This document shows positions 1-5,307 of a stretch of DNA of 5,307 bases, one piece after another. The DNA comes from Sulfurovum sp. Its GTDB lineage: Bacteria > Campylobacterota > Campylobacteria > Campylobacterales > Sulfurovaceae. Where the stretch lies: positions 1 through 5,307 of the forward strand of contig JALTYW010000040.1 of the NCBI GenBank assembly GCA_027046415.1, in the 5' to 3' direction. Position 1 is the first letter of the stretch. Each line of letters opens with the position of its first letter. The position numbers and the translations under genes are program-made. The notes beneath the pieces were generated by a model. That model saw only the letters and a list, made by a program, of their open reading frames with translations, searched no databases and had not been told where the DNA came from.

Positions 1-21
1 CAAGCATAAGCAAGATTAGGG

Positions 22-52
22 TATAATCGCGAAAATTTTTACACATCAAGGA
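22..52 (+). promoter_or_regulatory. ilvC promoter -10 box and ribosome binding site
   Basis: A perfect TATAAT lies at 22-27, and an AAGGA Shine-Dalgarno at 48-52 sits 6 bases before the ilvC ATG. The predicted start of transcription, near 34, gives a leader of about 25 bases, too short for a leader-peptide attenuator of the ilv type. The -35 region falls at or beyond the window edge and cannot be judged; a strong -10 with little -35 is usual for sigma-70 promoters in Campylobacterota. Confidence 0.7.
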
Positions 53-55
53 TAA

Positions 56-1203
<1,148 letters not shown>

Positions 1204-1260
1204 CAAACCTACAAATCTAAGCACAACTTGTCAAAAATTTTGAATGAGTTTAGGTTGCTA

Positions 1261-1308
1261 TTTTCCCCTTTCCTCTTTCCCCTTTTCCTTTTTAACTTTT
1301 AACTTTTT
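1261..1308. repeat. Homopyrimidine mirror repeat and AACTTTT repeats
   Basis: Positions 1261-1293 are 33 pyrimidines in a row on the plus strand. Within them TTTTCCCCTTT (1261-1271) is mirrored exactly by TTTCCCCTTTT (1276-1286) around the 4-base spacer CCTC. It continues into two near-tandem AACTTTT units (1294-1300 and 1301-1307). A homopurine/homopyrimidine mirror repeat with arms of 10 or more and a short spacer is the classic sequence class for intramolecular triplex (H-DNA); the minus strand is correspondingly G/A-rich with two GGGG runs. It ends about 40 bases before the -10 box of the downstream operon. Confidence 0.85.
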
Positions 1309-1327
1309 CGGGTAATGGTAATTTGGC

Positions 1328-1355
1328 TATAATAGCACCACTATACCAAAGTGGA
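1328..1355 (+). promoter_or_regulatory. Promoter -10 and start region of the deacetylase/transporter operon
   Basis: A perfect TATAAT lies at 1328-1333, 27 bases before the ATG at 1361, with no recognisable -35 box 17 bases upstream; the T-rich DNA there suits Campylobacterota sigma-70 promoters. Transcription should begin near 1340. The inverted repeat CCACT (1338-1342) / AGTGG (1350-1354) overlaps the predicted transcription start and the weak Shine-Dalgarno-like GTGGA (1351-1355). It could be a small operator or a leader hairpin, although only part of it may be transcribed. Promoter confidence is moderate; the role of the repeat is speculative. Confidence 0.6.
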
Positions 1356-1360
1356 AAATC

Positions 1361-2422
1361 ATGGCACCTGCTTCACGTAAAAAGAGATCATCTTCACCCC
1401 AAAGTAAAAAAAGTTCCGAACGTAAACGCAGCGGGCAGAAAAGAAGTTCTGTCAAGCGTAAAAAAAAGAAGAAAAACAACCGTTCAAAACAGTCGTTGAA
1501 AATAGTACTGCTTCTTTTTGCTGCCGCTTTGCTTGTAGGCATAGGCTACTGTCTTGGTACATGTGGACATTCAAAAACAGAGCATAGAAGTGTAGTACAA
1601 AAGCAGCATATTCAAAAACATACGAAGCAGACACCGGTGAAAAAATCTGTACACAAAACAGAACACAAACAGGTTGTCAAAAAAGAAGCGCAACGCCATC
1701 CGACACCGTCAGTGCATGAGACAAGGCAAAAGGTTTACCCCAAAGTAAGGCTTGCATACAGAGGGGAAAAGCCAAAACTGGCAATTATCATCGATGATGT
1801 GCATACCAAAGCACAGCTTGATGCGATCAATGCACTCGGTATCCCTATCACCCCTTCTATATTCCCTCCCTACAGTGCTGCACCGCATACGGAGAAGCTT
1901 GCGACCCATGCTGTACACTATATGATCCACCTCCCGCTTGAGTCGGGAAATGCCAAATTCAACACCCAAAGCAAGACACTGATGACAACGGCAAGCCGCC
2001 AAGCAATTAAGGCACGCGTACGGGAGTTGCGCAGGCTTTTCCCCAGAGCACACTACATCAACAACCACACCGGATCAGTCTTTACACGAAACTACCATGC
2101 GATGTATCTGCTGTATGAGGCAATGAAAAAGGAGGGGTTTACCTTTATCGACAGCCGTACCATCGCAAAGAGTAAGGTAGCGAAGATTGCACATATGTTT
2201 GGAGATGCCTATGTGGCACGTGATATTTTCATTGACAATGTACAGGCTGTTCCCTATATTCACAATCAGTTGAAAAAAGCGGTTACCTTGGCAAAACGAA
2301 ACGGATATGCCATCGCCATTGGACACCCCCACAAAGCGACTATGGAAGCACTGCGAACGGCTAAGCCGCTTTTAAAGGGGGTTGAGGCAGTCTATATAGA
2401 TAGCATATTCAGGGAGGAATAG
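1361..2422 (+). CDS. Divergent polysaccharide deacetylase-family protein (YibQ/DUF610 type), membrane anchored
   Basis: The protein has three parts. Residues 1-46 are extremely basic (20 Lys/Arg, one acidic residue, Ser-rich, five lysines in a row at 34-38). Residues 47-67 form one hydrophobic helix, giving a cytoplasmic tail and periplasmic body by the positive-inside rule. Residues 70-137 are a Lys/His/Gln/Val-rich linker. The C-terminal domain (about 138-350) matches the divergent polysaccharide deacetylase family: LAIIIDDV (140-147) with the Asp145-Asp146 pair, IHLPLES (189-195), NNHTGS (234-239), FIDSRT (263-268) and AIGHPH (319-324). The placement of Asp and His residues resembles the metal and catalytic sites of NodB-like deacetylases, but activity and substrate of this family are poorly known, so a role in envelope or peptidoglycan glycan processing is inference. 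The start follows the only good promoter; the Shine-Dalgarno is weak. The stop abuts the next gene's ATG, indicating an operon. Confidence 0.85.
   Translation: MAPASRKKRSSSPQSKKSSERKRSGQKRSSVKRKKKKKNNRSKQSLKIVLLLFAAALLVGIGYCLGTCGHSKTEHRSVVQKQHIQKHTKQTPVKKSVHKTEHKQVVKKEAQRHPTPSVHETRQKVYPKVRLAYRGEKPKLAIIIDDVHTKAQLDAINALGIPITPSIFPPYSAAPHTEKLATHAVHYMIHLPLESGNAKFNTQSKTLMTTASRQAIKARVRELRRLFPRAHYINNHTGSVFTRNYHAMYLLYEAMKKEGFTFIDSRTIAKSKVAKIAHMFGDAYVARDIFIDNVQAVPYIHNQLKKAVTLAKRNGYAIAIGHPHKATMEALRTAKPLLKGVEAVYIDSIFREE
2411..2418 (+). promoter_or_regulatory. Ribosome binding site of the DASS transporter, inside the upstream gene
   Basis: AGGGAGGA, a strong Shine-Dalgarno, lies in the last codons of the deacetylase gene, 4 bases before the ATG at 2423. 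The upstream stop TAG (2420-2422) directly abuts this ATG. This fixes the transporter start and points to translational coupling. Confidence 0.8.
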
Positions 2423-3757
2423 ATGAAAAAAATAGCCATAGGTATAGGTATAGGGCTGCTCTTTTTTATCGTATCACAGCCGTTTTTTGCCATGCCGCAT
2501 GCAGTGACCATTGCGATTATCGCATTTTTGGTAACACTTTGGACCAATGAAGCACTGCCGCTTGGTGTGGTGTCGATGCTGCCTATTTTACTTTTCCCAA
2601 TATTTGGCATTCTGTCAACATCGGAAGTGACTGCCAACTACTCAAAGTCGATCATTTTCCTCTTTCTTGGAGGGTTCATGCTTGCCATAGCCATTGAAAA
2701 GACTGAGCTGCATAAATATTTTTCCGCAAAGCTGTTGAGTTTTTTCCCTAAAACGGCAACAGGGATCATCTACGCTTTGGCTGTTACTTCGGCACTTTTA
2801 AGTTCCATTCTTTCCAACACGACCATTACCCTGATGCTGATGCCTGTTGCACTGTTTCTCAGTGAGAATGTACGGCTGAAAGTCCGTTTTCTGCTTGCCA
2901 CGGCATACGGGGCGAGTGTCGGCGGTATATTGACCCCTATCGGCACTCCGCCAAACCTGATTTTGATGGGTTTTCTTGAAGATCATAACCTGCCGCTTAT
3001 GACCTTTGGTGGATGGATGGTAATGATGCTTCCGGTTGTCGGACTGATGCTGCTGATCATGCCCTATCTGCTTTCACGCGGTGTATCGGGTGAAAGTGTT
3101 GCAGATGTAACACAGGAGGTTCCGAGGCTGACATCGGAACAGAAACGCCTTTACGGTATTATCGGTGTATTGGCGGTTGTACTTGTTTCCAACACTTTTC
3201 TCAAGCAGTTTGCAGGTTTTGCGCTTGATGAAAAGCTGATACTGCTTGGCTTTGGACTTTTGATGTTTCTGCCAAAGATCGGCTTTTTATGCTGGGAGGA
3301 TACACGCAATATTCCCTACGAAATTATTTTTCTGTTTGGAGCGGGCTTTAGCATTGCTGCTGCGGTGTCACAGACAGGTTTAGCGTCAGATATTGCTTCA
3401 AAACTTTCGTTCGTTTCCCATTTGCCGCTTTTTGGTATGTTCCTTGTGGTCGCACTCTTTGTGACCTTCTCAACGGAAGTGACCAGCAACACAGCACTGA
3501 CCTCCATAGCCATTCCTATCTTTTATGAATTCGCCCAGAAGATGCCGCAGGAGCAGGGTACCATGCTGCTGATGGTCGCTACGGTTGCAGCCTCCTATGC
3601 CTTTATGCTGCCTATTGCAACCCCTCCCAATGCTATTGTGATGAGTTCACGTATCATTCGCATTAGGGAGATGGCAATGGTAGGATTGAAGCTGAATTTC
3701 ATTGGAGTAGTGGTGTTGAGTTTGACTGCCTATTTTGTCTGGGGATGGATGGTATAA
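2423..3757 (+). CDS. DASS/SLC13-family anion (dicarboxylate or sulfate) transporter
   Basis: This 444-residue polytopic inner-membrane protein is built of about 11 hydrophobic segments in two related halves, the architecture of the divalent anion:sodium symporter family. Both family signatures are present. The first half has SNT at 131-133 (LSNTTITLMLMP) and GTPPN at 174-178. The second half has SNT at 355-357 (EVTSNTALTSIAIP) and ATPPN at 399-403. In characterised members such as VcINDY these SNT hairpins hold the substrate carboxylates and nearby sodium ions. The length is slightly below the usual 460-490 but both halves are complete. Substrate cannot be read from sequence: C4-dicarboxylates, sulfate or another oxyanion are all possible, and sodium coupling is inferred from the family. 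It is co-transcribed and translationally coupled with the deacetylase-like gene, and a terminator-like hairpin follows the stop directly. Confidence 0.9.
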   Translation: MKKIAIGIGIGLLFFIVSQPFFAMPHAVTIAIIAFLVTLWTNEALPLGVVSMLPILLFPIFGILSTSEVTANYSKSIIFLFLGGFMLAIAIEKTELHKYFSAKLLSFFPKTATGIIYALAVTSALLSSILSNTTITLMLMPVALFLSENVRLKVRFLLATAYGASVGGILTPIGTPPNLILMGFLEDHNLPLMTFGGWMVMMLPVVGLMLLIMPYLLSRGVSGESVADVTQEVPRLTSEQKRLYGIIGVLAVVLVSNTFLKQFAGFALDEKLILLGFGLLMFLPKIGFLCWEDTRNIPYEIIFLFGAGFSIAAAVSQTGLASDIASKLSFVSHLPLFGMFLVVALFVTFSTEVTSNTALTSIAIPIFYEFAQKMPQEQGTMLLMVATVAASYAFMLPIATPPNAIVMSSRIIRIREMAMVGLKLNFIGVVVLSLTAYFVWGWMV

Positions 3758-3782
3758 GGGAAACGAAGTTCCGTTTTCTTTT
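3758..3782 (+). terminator. Weak intrinsic terminator after the transporter gene
   Basis: GGGAAACG (3758-3765) can pair with CGTTTTCT (3772-3779), with two G-T wobbles, around a 6-base loop. The right arm runs into a T-rich stretch (TTTTCTTTT, 3774-3782). The stem is AT-rich and partly wobble, so termination may be inefficient. It points only in the plus direction and lies between the convergent transporter and DoxX genes. I see no equivalent for the minus strand in this 51-bp gap. Confidence 0.5.
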
Positions 3783-3808
3783 GTGTATATAAAGCTGAAA
3801 CAAATCTT

Positions 3809-4192
3809 TTAATCACGGTAAACGGCGTAACTTCCAGAGCCAAGCATCACAATCGAGAGGGCGGTTGCCAGATAGAACATGACTGTTTCGGCACCCCATG
3901 CACCATAACTTCCAAGTGATCCAAATCCGCTGAAGTTTGTCAGCCAGATAGCAAAAAGCATATTGATAGCGATGACCCCTGCCCAGATTCGGCTGTAAAA
4001 GCCTATGATCAGGAGTATTGGTGCTACAAGTTCACCAATGAAGACACCGTAAGCAAGCATATCCGGCATACCGTGTGCAGCGAGCATCGCTTTGATTGCA
4101 CCTATACCATGTTGGAGTTTGTAGATACCGTGAAAGAGCAGCATACCTCCAAGCATAACTCTTAAAATCAGTTTTCCGAGATTGCTGGGCAT
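3809..4192 (-). CDS. DoxX-family small membrane protein
   Basis: The protein has 127 residues and four hydrophobic helices (about 5-24, 46-65, 68-85, 101-119), as is normal for the family. Recognisable DoxX features are the opening LGKLILRVMLGGMLLFHGIYK (3-23, with a Gly-rich helix, then His and Lys), the FIGELVAPILLIIGFYSR stretch (51-68) and the C-terminal WGAETVMFYLATALSIVMLG helix (99-118). It should sit in the inner membrane. The biochemical role of stand-alone DoxX proteins is not settled: mycobacterial DoxX has been linked to an oxidative-stress membrane complex and archaeal DoxD to thiosulfate:quinone oxidoreductase, but neither function can be assigned here. The start is supported by GTGAGG (minus strand, 4200-4205), 7 bases before the ATG, and by an extended -10 promoter upstream. 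It is transcribed alone, divergent from dprA and convergent with the transporter. Confidence 0.85.
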   Translation of the reverse strand: MPSNLGKLILRVMLGGMLLFHGIYKLQHGIGAIKAMLAAHGMPDMLAYGVFIGELVAPILLIIGFYSRIWAGVIAINMLFAIWLTNFSGFGSLGSYGAWGAETVMFYLATALSIVMLGSGSYAVYRD

Positions 4193-4222
4193 TGGGGAAC
4201 CTCACTTGAACATTTTGGTAGT

Positions 4223-4231
4223 ATTATACCA
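4223..4231 (-). promoter_or_regulatory. Extended -10 promoter of the DoxX-family gene
   Basis: Read on the minus strand, 4231-4223 is TGGTATAAT: a perfect TATAAT with the TG extension one base upstream. There is no convincing -35 box, as expected for an extended -10 promoter. Transcription would start near 4216, about 24 bases before the ATG (4192). The Shine-Dalgarno GTGAGG at 4205-4200 falls inside this leader. Confidence 0.7.
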
Positions 4232-4274
4232 GATTTGCTACTCGTTTAGGGAAGTGAGAAGGAACACAAGTAGC

Positions 4275-4298
4275 TTTTATCCATTGTATTGGATAAAA
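4275..4298. promoter_or_regulatory. 24-bp palindrome between divergent doxX-type gene and dprA
   Basis: TTTTATCCA (4275-4283) and TGGATAAAA (4290-4298) are perfect 9-bp inverted repeats separated by TTGTAT. No T-run follows on either strand, so it does not look like a terminator. Its size and symmetry fit a binding site for a dimeric regulator. Its centre (4286.5) is about 70 bp from both predicted transcription starts, a distance compatible with an upstream activator site. Function and regulator are unknown. Confidence 0.55.
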
Positions 4299-4321
4299 AT
4301 ATGACAAAATGAAATAGTTTT

Positions 4322-4365
4322 TTGCATGGATCAAAAATCGGTGTAAGATATCGGTAAAAAAGAGG
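4322..4365 (+). promoter_or_regulatory. Probable dprA promoter and ribosome binding site
   Basis: TTGCAT (4322-4327) and TAAGAT (4344-4349), separated by 16 bases, make a plausible but imperfect sigma-70 promoter with transcription starting near 4356. AGAGG (4361-4365) lies 5 bases before the ATG at 4371 and supports that start. The implied leader is only about 15 bases. Other AT-rich hexamers nearby could also serve as the -10. Confidence 0.45.
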
Positions 4366-4370
4366 TTGTC

Positions 4371-5147
4371 ATGAGTGCATTGCTTTCAAAACATCTTACA
4401 GTACTTGAGTCTATGAATAAGTACCCGAAGGAGCTTTTTTACCGTGGTGATCTCTCTTTGCTGGAACGTCCCAAAGTATCTATTGTCGGTACACGTACAC
4501 CATCACTCTATACACAGGAGATGACCAGACAGATCGCCAAAGCGCTTGCAGCACGCGGGGTCTGTGTGGTCAGTGGAGCTGCTATGGGTGTGGATGCACT
4601 GGCACATGAAGGTGCAGGAACAGACAATACCATTGCGGTACTTGGGTGCGGGCTCGATATCCGATATCCGGTCATCAACGCACCGCTCATTTCCCAAATC
4701 GAATCAACTGGACTGCTTCTAAGTCCCTTCAACGATGGTTTTCGGGCGACAAACTGGAGTTTTGTGGTCAGAAACGAGATAGTCGTGGCACTTGGAGAGA
4801 TATTGGTTGTGACCGAAGCGGATCTTAACAGCGGTTCTTTGCGTTCGGTAGAGTTTGCGCAAAAAATGGGGAAACCGATCTATGTAGTGCCACATCGAAT
4901 GGGAGAGAGCAGAGGTACCCATACGCTTGTATGCAATGGTGAAGCTGAAGTAATTTGGGATATTGAAACGTTTGCGTCACAGTTTGGGGTTTCGGTGGAA
5001 CCCGACGTTCCCAAAGATGATTTTTTCTATTTTTGCCAAAAGATGCCAACACTCGATGAGGCATTGCAGTGTTTTGGTGACCGTGTCTATGAAGCAGAAC
5101 TTGAAGGCATCGTAACGATACACAATGGTATCGTACGACCGGCATAG
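4371..5147 (+). CDS. dprA: DNA-processing protein DprA (Smf)
   Basis: DprA binds incoming single-stranded DNA in the cytoplasm during natural transformation, protects it and loads RecA. The extended Rossmann fold is clear: VSIVGTR (36-42), VVSGAAMGVDALAHEGA (66-82), TIAVLGCGLDIRYP (87-100), the conserved FVVRNEIV (131-138), VTEADLNSGSLRSVEFA (147-163), a PIYVVPH strand (169-175) and the SRGTHTLVCNGEAEVI end (180-195). After a linker, residues 226-258 (PTLDEALQCF to the end) look like a shortened form of the C-terminal winged-helix (DML1-like) domain, ending ELEGIVTIHNGIVRPA, which is reminiscent of the DprA recognition-wing region. There is no N-terminal helix-hairpin-helix/SAM-like domain. 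At 258 residues it is short for DprA overall but similar to the compact forms of Campylobacterota. The usual SE after the LLS strand is SPF here (118-120). It ends 1 bp from the convergent gene. Confidence 0.93.
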   Translation: MSALLSKHLTVLESMNKYPKELFYRGDLSLLERPKVSIVGTRTPSLYTQEMTRQIAKALAARGVCVVSGAAMGVDALAHEGAGTDNTIAVLGCGLDIRYPVINAPLISQIESTGLLLSPFNDGFRATNWSFVVRNEIVVALGEILVVTEADLNSGSLRSVEFAQKMGKPIYVVPHRMGESRGTHTLVCNGEAEVIWDIETFASQFGVSVEPDVPKDDFFYFCQKMPTLDEALQCFGDRVYEAELEGIVTIHNGIVRPA

Positions 5148-5157
5148 TTTATTTTTT
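5111..5157 (+). terminator. Possible terminator hairpin at the dprA 3' end
   Basis: ACGATAC (5115-5121) and GTATCGT (5128-5134) pair perfectly around ACAATG. The stem extends by CGT (5111-5113) with ACG (5135-5137) if A5114 is bulged, giving 10 pairs. A T-rich run, TTTATTTTTT (5148-5157), begins 10 bases after the stem, further than in a standard intrinsic terminator. The hairpin lies in the last codons of dprA and the T-run covers the stop region of the opposite gene. It is the only terminator candidate here. Confidence 0.35.
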
Positions 5158-5307
5158 GCTCAGTTGTGTAAAGAGCTCCTCAAGAGATGCTTCCGGCAGC
5201 ATACCTGCCTGTATGAACTGTACATCTCCTTTGGTATCCAGTGCAAGCAGGAAAGGAATGCTTCCCTGCCATTGGGCTCTCTGGGCAATGTAGCTGACAA
5301 AAAGTCG
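5149..5307 (-). CDS. Thioredoxin-fold protein, C-terminal fragment (runs off window)
   Basis: Only the last 52 codons are present; the N-terminal part and start lie beyond 5307. The visible protein reads from RLFVSYIAQRAQW through QGSIPFLLALDTKGDVQFIQAG to an amphipathic helix ending LFTQLSKK. The SIPF segment fits the cis-proline loop of thioredoxin-like folds, followed by the two closing beta strands around a DTKGD turn and the final alpha helix. The CXXC redox centre would be upstream and is not visible, so a redox role (thioredoxin or TlpA-like, possibly periplasmic) is inferred from fold alone. It faces dprA tail to tail: its TAA (5151-5149) is 1 bp from the dprA stop. Its last codons are Lys-rich and overlap the T-run discussed as a possible dprA terminator. 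Confidence 0.75.
   Translation of the reverse strand, partial: RLFVSYIAQRAQWQGSIPFLLALDTKGDVQFIQAGMLPEASLEELFTQLSKK

Noticed and set aside
1445..1480. A-rich run as a possible slippage or frameshift site
   Set aside because: The frame stays open and continues directly into the membrane helix and deacetylase domain. The run simply encodes five lysines, and no alternative-frame product of note is seen.
1709..2068. 119-codon open frame on the minus strand inside the deacetylase-like gene
   Set aside because: It is opposite conserved deacetylase motifs, has no family resemblance and no promoter or Shine-Dalgarno, so it is an antisense shadow.
4201..4258. CTCACTT (4201-4207) and AAGTGAG (4252-4258) inverted repeat flanking the doxX-type promoter
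   Set aside because: Only 7 bp with a 44-base gap; one copy is part of the Shine-Dalgarno region, so chance is a sufficient explanation.
4656..4670. Repeated GATATC palindromes
   Set aside because: They lie inside dprA and are explained by the codons of the conserved LDIRYP motif.
4825..5145. 106-codon open frame on the minus strand inside dprA
   Set aside because: It overlaps the conserved DprA core and reads as low-information antisense peptide. The real minus-strand gene here is the thioredoxin-fold fragment beyond 5149.

Overview
The window looks like chromosome from a Campylobacterota (formerly Epsilonproteobacteria) bacterium, probably of the Sulfurimonas/Sulfurovum type. This is an inference from moderate-to-low GC, promoters with a good TATAAT -10 box but no clear -35 box, and gene content and order. 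As I remember it, ilvC, a periplasmic YibQ/DUF610-type deacetylase and dprA lie together in Campylobacter. No rRNA, tRNA, CRISPR array, insertion sequence or phage gene was seen.

Layout: (1) 22-1087, promoter and complete ilvC, the second enzyme of branched-chain amino acid synthesis. (2) 1088-1360, a non-coding stretch with several short inverted repeats, a 26-bp homopyrimidine mirror repeat and a TATAAT promoter. (3) 1361-3757, a two-gene operon with abutting stop and start codons: a membrane-anchored divergent polysaccharide deacetylase-like protein, then a DASS/SLC13-type anion transporter, ending at a weak terminator-like hairpin. (4) 3809-4192, minus strand, a small DoxX-family membrane protein. 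(5) 4193-4370, a divergent control region with a promoter on each side of a 24-bp palindrome. (6) 4371-5147, complete dprA (single-stranded DNA-protecting protein for natural transformation). (7) 5149-5307, minus strand, the C-terminal end of a thioredoxin-fold protein that runs off the window and converges on dprA with a 1-bp gap.

The genes do not form one pathway. Amino acid synthesis, envelope/periplasmic functions, anion transport and DNA uptake simply sit side by side. I see no clear undescribed multi-gene system. The points most worth a second look are in the non-coding DNA (the mirror repeat and the centred palindrome), the unusual N-terminal half of the deacetylase-like protein, and the transporter/doxX pair that appears to be inserted into an otherwise familiar gene order.
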